DNA of 29,264 nucleotides from JAFMKE01 sp047621945 (GCA_047621945.1 JBLHMK010000017.1:1-29264), one strand, 5' to 3'. Positions 15,802 through 24,541 are shown, numbered from the stretch's first letter. Translations and numbers: made by a program. Notes: generated from the sequence alone by a model not told the origin.

Positions 15802-17133
15802 ATGTTTCAAAATTTACAGGAAAAATTAGAAGGCGCATTTAAAAGCCTTAAAGGCCAAGGTTCAATTACAGAGCTAAATATTGCAACTACGATTAAAGAA
15901 ATTCGCAGAGCTTTAGTGGATGCAGATGTGAATTACAAAATTGCCAAAGAGTTTACCGATAAGGTGAAGGAAGAAGCAATGGGTCAAAATGTATTAACTG
16001 CAGTTTCACCAGGTCAATTAATGACCAAGATTGTAAAAGATAATCTAACAGAGTTAATGGGTGGCGAAGCGGCTACTTTTGAATTAAGTTCCTCTCCTGC
16101 TGTTGTATTGATAGCTGGGTTGCAAGGTAGTGGTAAAACTACTTTCACACACAAGCTTGCTCATTACTTGAAAGATAAACAAAAGAAGAAACCAATGATG
16201 GTTGCTGGTGATGTCTATCGTCCTGCAGCAATAGATCAATTGAAAACATTAGGAGAAAGCATTGGCATACATGTTTACGCTGAAGAAGAAAACAAAAACC
16301 CAGTTGAGATTGCTCGAAAAGCTATTGAATACGCGAAAGAGAATGGTTACGATGTGGTAATTGTTGATACGGCCGGTCGTTTAGCTGTTGATGAGCAAAT
16401 GATGAATGAGATTGCTGCCGTTAAATCAGCAGTGAATCCAGATGAGACTTTATTTGTAGTTGATTCCATGACAGGACAAGATGCAGTCAATACTGCGGAT
16501 GCCTTCAACAAAAAAATTAATTTCGACGGAGTTGTTCTTACCAAACTAGATGGTGATACAAGAGGTGGTGCTGCATTAACAATCAAGTACACTGTAAACA
16601 AACCCATTAAGTTTGTTTCTACTGGTGAGAAGGTAGACACATTAGATGTCTTTCATCCTGACCGTATGGCTCAGCGTATTTTGGGCATGGGAGATATTGT
16701 CTCTTTCGTTGAACGTGCACAACAGCAATTCGATGAAGACAAAGCCAAAGAACTTCAAAAGAAAATTGCCAAGAACGAATTTGATTTCAATGACTTCTTA
16801 CAACAGTTGAATCAAATCAAAAAGATGGGTAACATCAAGGACTTATTAGGTATGATTCCTGGAATGGGAAAAGCTGTAAAGGATATCGATATTAGCGATG
16901 ATGCTTTTGACAAAGTAGAGGCTATTATTAAGAGTATGACACCCGCTGAAAGAGCGCAACCTGAATTAATGAATGGTGTGAGAAGAAAACGTTTGTCTTA
17001 CGGTAGTGGAAACTCCATCCAAGAGGTTAATCAGTTCTTAAAACAGTTTGAAGAAATGCGTAAAATGATGAAGAAAATGCAAAACATGGGAGCTGCAGGT
17101 AAGATGATGAAAGGCTTCGGAATGGGAAAGTAA
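15802..17133 (+). CDS. ffh: Signal recognition particle GTPase Ffh
   Basis: Ffh binds 4.5S RNA and N-terminal signal sequences and, with FtsY, delivers ribosomes to the membrane. The 443-residue protein shows the N domain, the G domain with GLQGSGKTTFTHKL (G1), VAGDVYRPAAIDQL, VDTAGRLAVDEQMM (G3), and TKLDGDTRGGAAL (G4 region). The Met-rich M domain (from about 295) contains GMIPGMGKAV and RRKRLSYGSGNSIQEVNQFL, and the protein ends in a Met/Lys/Gly-rich tail. Length and motifs are normal. Confidence 0.97.
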   Translation: MFQNLQEKLEGAFKSLKGQGSITELNIATTIKEIRRALVDADVNYKIAKEFTDKVKEEAMGQNVLTAVSPGQLMTKIVKDNLTELMGGEAATFELSSSPAVVLIAGLQGSGKTTFTHKLAHYLKDKQKKKPMMVAGDVYRPAAIDQLKTLGESIGIHVYAEEENKNPVEIARKAIEYAKENGYDVVIVDTAGRLAVDEQMMNEIAAVKSAVNPDETLFVVDSMTGQDAVNTADAFNKKINFDGVVLTKLDGDTRGGAALTIKYTVNKPIKFVSTGEKVDTLDVFHPDRMAQRILGMGDIVSFVERAQQQFDEDKAKELQKKIAKNEFDFNDFLQQLNQIKKMGNIKDLLGMIPGMGKAVKDIDISDDAFDKVEAIIKSMTPAERAQPELMNGVRRKRLSYGSGNSIQEVNQFLKQFEEMRKMMKKMQNMGAAGKMMKGFGMGK

Positions 17134-17258
17134 GCCCTACGGGAATTGAAAAAATTGAAAATGTCTAATTAATAATAAAATAAACTTTACGGTTGCAGTG
17201 TCTCGCTAAGACCTTTGTTTGTAACATTTTTTTAAGGAAATTGGATTGTAAGGAAACA

Positions 17259-17753
17259 ATGCGACCAGGAAATAAAATAAGAAAAATGACATTTGAGGAG
17301 TATAACCAAATGTCTATGTACCGCACAAAGGGATTTAACAGGCTTACAGAAGGCGGAAACAACTATAAATTAGATAGCTTAGCGATGAAGTATAATCCAG
17401 CTCAGGGAGCTCCTGTAGTTATCGAAATGATGGTTGGCGGAAGCTTTATGAGTAACATGATGGGACAAGCGGTGTGGCGCCCTTCGCAAAATAATTATTC
17501 CATGCAAGCGGATGAATTAACTAAAACAGATTATATGGCTGTGGTTATCTCCAGTTCACCTATAGATTACAATGTAATGAATAAGGCTATAAACAGTGCT
17601 CCAGGCACAAGTTATCAAGCTATAGTCAATAATGCACTAGGTAGCAATCAAGTCAATGGTGTCAACTTTGCCAGTGGACAAACCATCGGTTTTAACGGTA
17701 AGCTTGAGTCAAATTCCATGGTATCTGTAGTCATGCAAATAGATAAAGATTAA
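17259..17753 (+). CDS. Unrecognised cytoplasmic protein coupled to an FAD oxidoreductase
   Basis: A 164-residue protein I do not recognise firmly. It has no signal peptide or membrane segment. The N-terminus is basic (MRPGNKIRKMTFEEYNQMSM) and Met-rich. The middle segment AVWRPSQNNYSMQADELTKT followed by DYMAVVISSSPID weakly recalls the C-terminal part of Bacteroidota DUF4384-type proteins, where a similar (T)DYxxVLYS segment occurs. The C-terminus is rich in Asn, Ser and Gly. I start it at ATG 17259, which is preceded by AAGGAAAC, one of the clearer ribosome-binding sites here; the frame is open upstream to a TTG at 17193 without coding-like sequence. Its stop overlaps the next ATG as TAATG, so the two products are probably made together. 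Confidence 0.7.
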   Translation: MRPGNKIRKMTFEEYNQMSMYRTKGFNRLTEGGNNYKLDSLAMKYNPAQGAPVVIEMMVGGSFMSNMMGQAVWRPSQNNYSMQADELTKTDYMAVVISSSPIDYNVMNKAINSAPGTSYQAIVNNALGSNQVNGVNFASGQTIGFNGKLESNSMVSVVMQIDKD

Positions 17754-18871
17754 TGATTTCCTATTGGGAAAGAGAAAGCTTTCTTAACTATGATTTCATC
17801 ATAGTTGGTGGAGGAATCGTAGGATTCTCTACTGCTATTAGTTTAAAAGAAAAACATCCAAAAGCCAGTGTTCTAGTTTTAGAAGCTGGCTTTTTGCCTT
17901 CTGGAGCAAGTACTAAAAATGCCGGCTTCGCTTGTATAGGAAGTCTAAGTGAAATAGTTGACGATCTACAAACGCATACTGAAGAGGAAGTGATTCAATT
18001 GGTTCGCTTAAGAAAAGATGGGCTGGACTTATTGCGTCAACGATTGGGGGATGATGCCATTCAGTATCAGGCGACAGGTAGCAATGAATTAGTGTTTACG
18101 CATGAAGAAGAACTGCTTAACGAGATCGATTCGGTCAATGCCCTTCTTTCTTCAAGCCTAGGAGAAAAAATCTTTAAAGAGAATCCTTCGGGAATCGAAA
18201 AGAACAGCTTAACTCCTTCTCTATCCACCTTAATATACAATCGACTGGAAGGAAGTCTACATACGGGAGAAATGATGCGTCATTTGATCTTAAAAGCGCT
18301 CAGCCTAGGTGTAGAATACAAAACCAAGACGAAAGTTACCAAGATAGAAGATGAAGGCACTAAAGTCGCTGTAATTTTAGAAGATAGTTCTTTTGTATTG
18401 CGCGCTCAGAAAGTATTTGTTTGCACCAATGCTTTTGCTAAATCTCTAATCTCTTCCATTGACTTGCAAGCAGGACGGGGTCAAGTATTAGTTACGCAGC
18501 CGATAGCTGATCTAAAACTGAAAGGGATTTTTCATTTTGATCAAGGCTATTACTATTTCAGAGAAATTAATGGACGGGTATTATTAGGCGGAGGACGAAA
18601 CATAGATTTCGAAAAAGAAACTACAACAAGTCAAGAGTTGAATGTGTCTATTCAAAATGACTTAGACGAAAAATTAAGACAAGTCATTCTACCTAACACT
18701 TCTTTCGAGATTGATATGAGGTGGACCGGAATTATGGCCTTTGGAAAGCAAAAGAATCCCATTCTTAAAAATGTAAGTGACAATGTAATAGCGGGTGTTC
18801 GCTTAGGCGGGATGGGTATTGCTATAGGAAGTAAGTTAGGACAATTACTAGCTGAACGTGCTGAAATTTAA
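17753..18871 (+). CDS. FAD-dependent oxidoreductase, DAO family
   Basis: A 372-residue flavoprotein of the D-amino-acid oxidase/glycine oxidase fold. The N-terminal FAD motif is YDFIIVGGGIVGFSTAISL, with the ribose-binding acidic residue in VLVLEAG. SGASTKNAGFACIGSLSE follows, similar to the isoalloxazine-contact loop of glycine-oxidase-like proteins. The C-terminal part has RWTGIMAFGKQKNPI and the closing FAD-contact segment GVRLGGMGIAIGSKLGQLLA. Substrate is unknown; an amine or amino acid is typical for the family. The start overlaps the upstream 164-residue gene. Its TAA lies within a TTAA shared with the stop of the convergent gene. Confidence 0.85.
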   Translation: MISYWERESFLNYDFIIVGGGIVGFSTAISLKEKHPKASVLVLEAGFLPSGASTKNAGFACIGSLSEIVDDLQTHTEEEVIQLVRLRKDGLDLLRQRLGDDAIQYQATGSNELVFTHEEELLNEIDSVNALLSSSLGEKIFKENPSGIEKNSLTPSLSTLIYNRLEGSLHTGEMMRHLILKALSLGVEYKTKTKVTKIEDEGTKVAVILEDSSFVLRAQKVFVCTNAFAKSLISSIDLQAGRGQVLVTQPIADLKLKGIFHFDQGYYYFREINGRVLLGGGRNIDFEKETTTSQELNVSIQNDLDEKLRQVILPNTSFEIDMRWTGIMAFGKQKNPILKNVSDNVIAGVRLGGMGIAIGSKLGQLLAERAEI

Positions 18872-19368
18872 GGACACATAGCCTTCACAATCTTCAGCAT
18901 CAAAACCATCACCTTCACACAATCCTCTCTTCTAGCATCCGTATGAATATGATTCACAAAGGTATAATTGACTACCCCGATCTTCATTTCAATGGGAGCC
19001 TGTAACTTCCTATGTAGGTGCAGTATTAATTGTTGCATGTCTGCATCTAAGGCTTTGACAAAACGGGATTCATCCTCACAAATAAAACGAAACTTTTCAT
19101 CCATTTCCGGATTCCCCATTAGAATGTCTTGGCCAAGCAAAGTCTTAGCTAACTTTTGAAACAAGCCGTTTTTAACTATCTTGAAATAAGGGATGCCTGG
19201 CTGGTCTCTCACTTCTAGCCCCGTATATGTCACTTTGCTTTTCCCACCTGTTCGATAGGAATACAAATTGAGAAATATTCCATCTATTTGTCCTGATAAC
19301 TTCGGATAAATAAACTCTAGAAAATTCTTTTCAAAGCCTCTGATTAATTCTAAACTGAAGGTTTCGGA
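18868..19368 (-). pseudogene. Gene remnant or gene with a non-standard start, unrecognised family
   Basis: The frame is open from just after a TAA at 19371-19369 to a TAA at 18870-18868. Coding-like sequence begins at the very top: SETFSLELIRGFEKNFLEF, then IYPKLSGQIDGIFLNLYSYR. Yet there is no ATG, GTG or TTG until a TTG at 19266, which is inside the conserved-looking part (132 residues from there). The later part, MGNPEMDEKFRFICEDESRF, follows a pattern common in membrane-anchored proteins of unknown function (GNPEFDxxF...DE). It most likely lost its 5' end by deletion or frameshift. The peptide just upstream (19389-19490), a membrane segment ending YEKKLGLK in another frame, is the obvious candidate for that missing end. 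Confidence 0.55.
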
Positions 19369-19388
19369 TTAAATTTGGTATTGTGCGT

Positions 19389-19490
19389 CTATTTTAGGCC
19401 TAGCTTCTTTTCATATTGAAAGGCAAAAAATAAGATGCCAACAACAAATGCAAAAATTACAACTCCTATTAAAATAGCACTCATATCCAT
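19389..19490 (-). CDS. 33-residue single-span membrane peptide, or detached N-terminus of the next gene
   Basis: ATG 19490 opens two bases after the ABC-F stop, and the frame encodes MDMSAILIGVVIFAFVVGIL, a further FFAF, then QYEKKLGLK and a TAG. This is one clear transmembrane helix with a basic cytoplasmic end. Coupling to the ABC-F gene suggests translation. Two readings are possible. It may be a genuine small membrane protein. Or it may be the anchor of the downstream frame (18868-19368), which begins 20 bp later in a different frame and lacks a start codon. The second seems somewhat likelier. Confidence 0.5.
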   Translation of the reverse strand: MDMSAILIGVVIFAFVVGILFFAFQYEKKLGLK

Positions 19491-19492
19491 AT

Positions 19493-21124
19493 TTACACTT
19501 TTGCTCCTTGATATAAAGCTTCTCTTCTTTCTACAACTCCCTTGTCAGAGATGTAATCATCATACAAAGTGAATTGTTTATCGATACAACCATTAGGACC
19601 GAATTCAAAAATTCTATTTACAGAAGAATGCATGAATGAGTGATCCTGAGTGGTTAATAAAGCTACCCCTGGGAAATCTTTCACGCCATTATTAAAGGCC
19701 GTAATTGATTCTAAGTCTAAGTGAGACGTTGGCTCATTAAGCAAAACAACATTTGCTTGTTGTAACATGATTCTTGAAACCATGCATCTCACCTTCTCCC
19801 CTCCTGACAATACTTTTACGCTTTTGAAACTCTCTTCACCAGAAAACAACATCTTACCTAAGAATCCGCGTACGAAGGCTTCTTCTTTATTCACAGAGTA
19901 TTGACGTAACCAATCAATTAGGTTCAAATTATTATCATTAAAGTACTTAGAGTTATTACTCGGCAAATACGCATGCTTAACAGTTACACCCCATTCGAAG
20001 CTACCTGATGTTGGCTCTAATTCGCCACTTAAAATTTGATAGAAGGCATCTACTGCTCTACTATCTCTAGAGATTACCCCTAGTTTGTCATCTTTAGTTA
20101 ACGAAAGGTTCAATCCGGAGAAAAGCACTTCACCATTTTTTTCATAACCCAAGTTGTCCAAGGTCAGAATTTGGTTTCCAACTTCTCTTTCTTGCATGAA
20201 AATAATAGCAGGATACTTTCTACTTGAAGGCTTCATGTCTTCCACATTGATTTTATCTAAAGCTTTCTTTCTTGAAGTTGCTTGCTTACTTTTCGCAGCA
20301 TTTGCACTAAATCGAGCAATAAAATCTTTCAATTCTTTAATCTTCTCATCAGCTTTCTTATTCTTAGATGCTCGTTGAGAAAGCAATAACTGAGAACTTT
20401 CATACCAGAAAGTATAGTTACCTGTAAACAAGTTAAGCTTAGAAAAATCTATATCAGCAATATGGGTACATACCGCATCTAAAAAGTGTCTATCGTGAGA
20501 TACTACAATTACTGTATTTTGATAGTCGGCTAAGAAGTTCTCTAGAAATGCTATTGTAGCTGCATCCAAATCATTCGTAGGCTCATCCAATACTAACACG
20601 TCTGGTTCACCAAAAATAGCTTGAGCTAACAACACACGAATTTTTTCATTCGCTGTTAAGTCAGTCATTTTACGCTCTTGCTTCGCTTTATCAATTCCCA
20701 AATTACTTAGCAACTCTGAAGCATCACTCTCTGCATTCCATCCGTTTAAATCGGCAAACTCAGCTTCTAAATCTCCAGCTTTCAGTCCATCTTCTTCAGA
20801 AAAATCAGGCTTTGCATATAAAGCATCTTTTTCATTCATGATACCGAAAAGAATGGTATGACCCATAATTACCGTTTCTAAAGCTGTATTCTCATCAAAT
20901 TTAAAGTGATCCTGTTGTAACACAGACATTCGAGCTCCCGGCTCTAAATCTACTGTACCACTTGTTGGATCTTGATCACCAGCAAGAATTTTTAGAAAGG
21001 TCGATTTACCAGCACCATTAGCGCCAATTACTCCGTAACAGTTTCCTTTGACAAAGGTTACATTTACTTCGTCAAATAAAACTCTTTTACCGAATTGTAA
21101 GGATATATTGTTTGCTGTTAGCAT
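19493..21124 (-). CDS. ABC-F family ATPase with degenerate second nucleotide site
   Basis: A 543-residue soluble protein with two fused ABC domains and no membrane segment. ABC-F proteins act on ribosomes, as translation factors or antibiotic-protection proteins. Domain 1 is complete: Walker A GANGAGKST (34-42) and Walker B LVLDEPTNDLD followed by SHDRHF. A charged linker (about residues 240-300, rich in Lys and Ala) follows. In domain 2 the Walker A position reads GVISRDSRAV (349-358), without the GxxxxGK[ST] pattern. The signature LSGGEKVR is kept. Walker B is LNEPTSHLD, with Asn463 for Asp, and the H-loop is TTQDHS, with Gln493 for His. The overall pattern is nearest to YbiT-like members. 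It has its own promoter at 21166-21195. Confidence 0.93.
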   Translation of the reverse strand: MLTANNISLQFGKRVLFDEVNVTFVKGNCYGVIGANGAGKSTFLKILAGDQDPTSGTVDLEPGARMSVLQQDHFKFDENTALETVIMGHTILFGIMNEKDALYAKPDFSEEDGLKAGDLEAEFADLNGWNAESDASELLSNLGIDKAKQERKMTDLTANEKIRVLLAQAIFGEPDVLVLDEPTNDLDAATIAFLENFLADYQNTVIVVSHDRHFLDAVCTHIADIDFSKLNLFTGNYTFWYESSQLLLSQRASKNKKADEKIKELKDFIARFSANAAKSKQATSRKKALDKINVEDMKPSSRKYPAIIFMQEREVGNQILTLDNLGYEKNGEVLFSGLNLSLTKDDKLGVISRDSRAVDAFYQILSGELEPTSGSFEWGVTVKHAYLPSNNSKYFNDNNLNLIDWLRQYSVNKEEAFVRGFLGKMLFSGEESFKSVKVLSGGEKVRCMVSRIMLQQANVVLLNEPTSHLDLESITAFNNGVKDFPGVALLTTQDHSFMHSSVNRIFEFGPNGCIDKQFTLYDDYISDKGVVERREALYQGAKV

Positions 21125-21165
21125 AGCTCTTGAGGTATTTTAATCGTGTAATTATTTAAAGTCTG

Positions 21166-21195
21166 CAAAGCTAAGGAATAATGCCGAGATTACAA
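21166..21195 (-). promoter_or_regulatory. Promoter of the ABC-F gene
   Basis: On the minus strand TAGCTTTG (21173-21166) matches TAnnTTTG, and TTG (21195-21193) lies 19 bp upstream of it. The ATG is 41 bp downstream of the -10. The promoter sits just below the large palindrome at 21205-21235. Confidence 0.65.
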
Positions 21196-21204
21196 GGATT
21201 TAGA

Positions 21205-21235
21205 GGGTTCCGAACCCTTTAAGGGTTCGGAACCC
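21205..21235. terminator. 31-bp perfect palindrome with T-run, possible terminator
   Basis: GGGTTCCGAACCCTT (21205-21219) and AAGGGTTCGGAACCC (21221-21235) are perfect inverted copies around a single T. Each arm is itself close to palindromic (GGGTTC/GAACCC), so a cruciform or a four-armed structure is possible. The only U-tract (GTTTTTT, 21236-21242) follows on the plus strand, where no gene reads toward it. On the minus strand it would lie between lacZ and the ABC-F promoter. Confidence 0.6.
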
Positions 21236-21255
21236 GTTTTTTAACCTTCTTTAAG

Positions 21256-21271
21256 AAAACACCGGTGTTTT
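21256..21271 (-). terminator. 16-bp perfect palindrome after the beta-galactosidase gene
   Basis: AAAACACCGGTGTTTT is a perfect palindrome 13 bp past the lacZ stop. On the minus strand it ends in TTTTCTT, giving a short U-rich tail, so it may terminate the lacZ transcript. The stem is only 6 bp if a CCGG loop forms. Confidence 0.45.
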
Positions 21272-21284
21272 TACAACAGAAACC

Positions 21285-24200
21285 CTAAGGTTGAATTGTA
21301 TAATAATAAGTATATCGACCTCCCTTCAAAACATACTTGTCATAAGGCTTTCGCCCCCATGAATTATCCCCACCAACGCCGGTTTGACCGTAGTCGATGT
21401 TCAACCAAATAAAATCACGTTTAGGGATATCTAACACCGTTTTACCCTGTTTCTCCAGGCCTTCATCTATATCATCAAGACTATGTGTCCAAGCACTAAA
21501 GCTTAAATCATTCCCCGTAATTTTAAGCGAATCACTTGGCGAGTAAAGGTCAATCAAGTAGGTCTTCGTTCTGTTGCCATACTCTTGTGGACGGATATAA
21601 GGCATTTCTTGTACTTGCAGTTTCGGATATTCAGGGTCTTTATTCAACGCTAAATAATACTCAAAGAACCATTGTCCATCTTGTCTATCAACATAGTTTT
21701 CTCGAGGACCCAATCCATAGTAGTGTAATAAATCAAATTCCTTGGGTAGTTTCAAGTAAGAACCGATTCTAGGAATTTCATCGGTATTTCGCAAATCAAA
21801 ATTTAGATTAACCTGTATCACCCCATCCCCATAAACTTTATAATCTATAAAGAAATCCCCTTTCTTTTCAGGCAGTTCATACTGAGTTTGAATAAAATAA
21901 TAATTTTTGATTTGTCGGTGATCTAAGCTTACTAATTGGCTTCGTGCAGCTGCTGTCTTCCAAAAAGACAGTCTTTTCTGCGCTTTGTTTCCAAAATCAT
22001 TATCTGTTGGAGCTCGCCAAAAATTAACTTTAGGCCCATCTATAAATTGCAATTCTCCGTCTACTACAAGGTGATTAACATGCCCATTCTTAGTTAACAA
22101 AAAGCTAACATGCTCGTTTGCTATTACATAGGTATAATTCTTAGCATCAACCTGGAAAACTGTTGCCTCAGTTGACAAAGACACTTTCGGCGCATCCATT
22201 GCTTTAAAGAAGAAGTTTTTCTTGTACCTAAACTCTCCATTGGATCCCGTAAGCATTAGCGCTGATAGGTCACCAGCGAGTTCCCCTTGAGGCTTTATAT
22301 GGACAATTGTATCCGACATCGCTTGACAGGTAATTTTCCTGAGTCTTCCAAAGCCTCCTTTTCCATTAGCCTGTTGCTTGTTCAACCAAAACTCAAACTC
22401 AGAGAGATTTAGTTCTTCAAAATCATTGATAAATCGATAGCTGAAATCATTAATCATTTCTATCCGAATATTGCTTTGGACATGCTTTATTATATCTGCT
22501 CCCGGATGCAATTTTCCATCTGAACTTATCACTCCATTCGCACAGAAATTACCATCCCCTTGCAGTCCACCTGTGAACTTATTATCTGCGGGTTCAAAAT
22601 GTCCTCCGTAGCCCAGAAAGCGTTCACCGTTCTCATTCGTTTTCCAAATTCCCTGATCGCGCCAATCCCAAATAAAACCTCCTTGCACTTGTGATTCGCT
22701 TCGAACGAATTCCCATAGATCTGCAAAATTCCCTGTACTGTTTCCCATGGCATGGGCATACTCTATCCAGATAAATGGTCGCTCATTATCTTTGTCTATA
22801 ATCTTCTTTACTTTCTCTATTGGCGCATACATGTTACCATTAAAATCTGAGTGCTTTTCTTTGATCGTATTGAGGAAGAAATGGCGCTCATTAAATACCG
22901 GACGCTCCTCATCTAAATTCTTCAACATCCGATAAGCTTCTACCATGGTTTTACCAGTTCCAGTTTCGTTTCCTACACTCCACATGATTATAGCTGAATG
23001 GTTTTTATCCCGTTGATACATATTATAGATGCGACTCAAAACCGCTTGCTTATAGTCTGGGTCGATGGCCAGATTATCCAAAGGTTTAAACATCATATAA
23101 AAGTGCCCTTCTACATTCGCTTCATCACAAACGTAAAGCCCTAACTCATCGCACAAATCATAGAATAAAGGATGATTAGGATAGTGGGCGGTTCGGACAG
23201 CATTGAAGTTTAAAGACTTAATGAGCTCTAAGTCTTTACGTAAACTATCCTCATTAAAGACATTGCCTGTATAGCCGACAGCATGTCCCCAGTTTGGATC
23301 GTGCTCATGTCGATTGACGCCTTTTATTTCCGCTACCTCTCCATTGATATAAAATATGCCGTCGGTAATTTCTAGACTTCTAAACCCTACTTTTTGTTCG
23401 ACTTTCTGCATCAAATTATTCTGCTCATCTCGAATGCTAATTACTAAATTATATAGATTCGGATGCTGTGCTGACCAAGTTTTAACCGCAGGAATTTGTC
23501 CTTTAAAACTTTGCTTATTCGGAGTGTCAAGATCATTTTCTAATACAGCATATCTCTTCCAAACAACGGAACTATCTTCACTTATTAGTTGACACTGATA
23601 AGTGAAGACTGGTAAGTGATTTACTGAACTACTGATTTTAGGGAAGACTGTACTTATTTCTAAACTCAACTCTCCTATTGAATAGCTTTCATCTAAAGAA
23701 GCTTGCACCATAAAATCTTCAATATAAACTTCCGGCTGTTTGTAGAGATAGACATCTCTTTCTATTCCACTTAGTCGCCACATATCTTGATCTTCTAGGT
23801 AAGTGCCGTCGCAGTATTTATATACCTCCACAGCCACCTGATTCTCTCCAGCTTTCAAGTAATTAGATACCAAAAACTCAGAAGGCAATTTACTATCTTC
23901 ACTGTAGCCGACATATTTACCATTAATCCAAACAAAAAAACAGGAGTTAACTCCACCGAAGTGCAGAACAATTTCATCCCAAGTAGGCTTCCAATCAGCG
24001 GGTAAACTAAAGTTCTTTTTATAAGATCCCACCGGATTAAAATCTTTAGGCACAAAAGGTTTGTCTGCTTTAAACGGATACTTCCAATTGGTATAAATAG
24101 GATAATCATACCCATACATTTGCCAATCGCCAGGCACGGGTATGGTGTTCCACCCATCAGTATTGAAATCCGTTTGATAAAAATCTATTGGTCGATCTTC

Positions 24201-24437
24201 AGGCACATTGCTATGCTGAAAGAACCAATCTCCATTCAAGAAAAAGTAGTTGGAGTTTTCAGTAATGTCACGAACATCCTCTTGCGTATCGAAAACAAAA
24301 TAAGCATGTGCATTCATCGTGTTCTCTTCAAACAACTCCGGATTTTCAATGTAGTTATATTGACTTAAGGCTGGGTTAAAGAGCCCCAAGAAGAAAAAGA
24401 ATAAGAAGTGTTTCATCAGCTTTCTATAGTTGGACAT
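21285..24437 (-). CDS. Secreted GH2 beta-galactosidase
   Basis: A 1050-residue glycoside hydrolase family 2 enzyme with the LacZ domain order: sugar-binding jelly roll (FFLNGDWFF to SGIERDVYLY), two immunoglobulin-like domains, TIM barrel, and the C-terminal beta-galactosidase small-chain domain. The TIM barrel contains KGVNRHEHDPNWGHAV, the acid/base Glu491 in SVGNETGTG and the nucleophile Glu559 in WIEYAHAMGNS. Unlike E. coli LacZ it has a signal peptide (KHFLFFFFLGLFNPALS, cut before Q), so it acts outside the cytoplasm. Translation could begin at ATG 24437 or at Met8 (24416); Met8 gives a more typical signal peptide. No permease or regulator adjoins it. The true substrate may be a beta-galactoside in a polysaccharide rather than lactose. 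Confidence 0.93.
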   Translation of the reverse strand: MSNYRKLMKHFLFFFFLGLFNPALSQYNYIENPELFEENTMNAHAYFVFDTQEDVRDITENSNYFFLNGDWFFQHSNVPEDRPIDFYQTDFNTDGWNTIPVPGDWQMYGYDYPIYTNWKYPFKADKPFVPKDFNPVGSYKKNFSLPADWKPTWDEIVLHFGGVNSCFFVWINGKYVGYSEDSKLPSEFLVSNYLKAGENQVAVEVYKYCDGTYLEDQDMWRLSGIERDVYLYKQPEVYIEDFMVQASLDESYSIGELSLEISTVFPKISSSVNHLPVFTYQCQLISEDSSVVWKRYAVLENDLDTPNKQSFKGQIPAVKTWSAQHPNLYNLVISIRDEQNNLMQKVEQKVGFRSLEITDGIFYINGEVAEIKGVNRHEHDPNWGHAVGYTGNVFNEDSLRKDLELIKSLNFNAVRTAHYPNHPLFYDLCDELGLYVCDEANVEGHFYMMFKPLDNLAIDPDYKQAVLSRIYNMYQRDKNHSAIIMWSVGNETGTGKTMVEAYRMLKNLDEERPVFNERHFFLNTIKEKHSDFNGNMYAPIEKVKKIIDKDNERPFIWIEYAHAMGNSTGNFADLWEFVRSESQVQGGFIWDWRDQGIWKTNENGERFLGYGGHFEPADNKFTGGLQGDGNFCANGVISSDGKLHPGADIIKHVQSNIRIEMINDFSYRFINDFEELNLSEFEFWLNKQQANGKGGFGRLRKITCQAMSDTIVHIKPQGELAGDLSALMLTGSNGEFRYKKNFFFKAMDAPKVSLSTEATVFQVDAKNYTYVIANEHVSFLLTKNGHVNHLVVDGELQFIDGPKVNFWRAPTDNDFGNKAQKRLSFWKTAAARSQLVSLDHRQIKNYYFIQTQYELPEKKGDFFIDYKVYGDGVIQVNLNFDLRNTDEIPRIGSYLKLPKEFDLLHYYGLGPRENYVDRQDGQWFFEYYLALNKDPEYPKLQVQEMPYIRPQEYGNRTKTYLIDLYSPSDSLKITGNDLSFSAWTHSLDDIDEGLEKQGKTVLDIPKRDFIWLNIDYGQTGVGGDNSWGRKPYDKYVLKGGRYTYYYTIQP

Positions 24438-24520
24438 TAAAGTTATGGAATTGGAGGAGGAAAATAACTTAGTTAGAGGTTTAATTATCTCATAAATTTT
24501 ATGTCATTTGACTTTTAAAA

Positions 24521-24541
24521 ACTAGCTAGTCATGTGACTAG
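24521..24541. repeat. Two overlapping palindromes in the lacZ upstream region
   Basis: ACTAGCTAGT (24521-24530) is a perfect 10-bp palindrome. It overlaps CTAGTCA-TG-TGACTAG (24526-24541), which has 7-bp arms. It lies about 85 bp upstream of the lacZ start and 120 bp upstream of the broken lipoprotein gene. It could be a regulator-binding site for either divergent gene; this is inference from position only. Confidence 0.4.
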
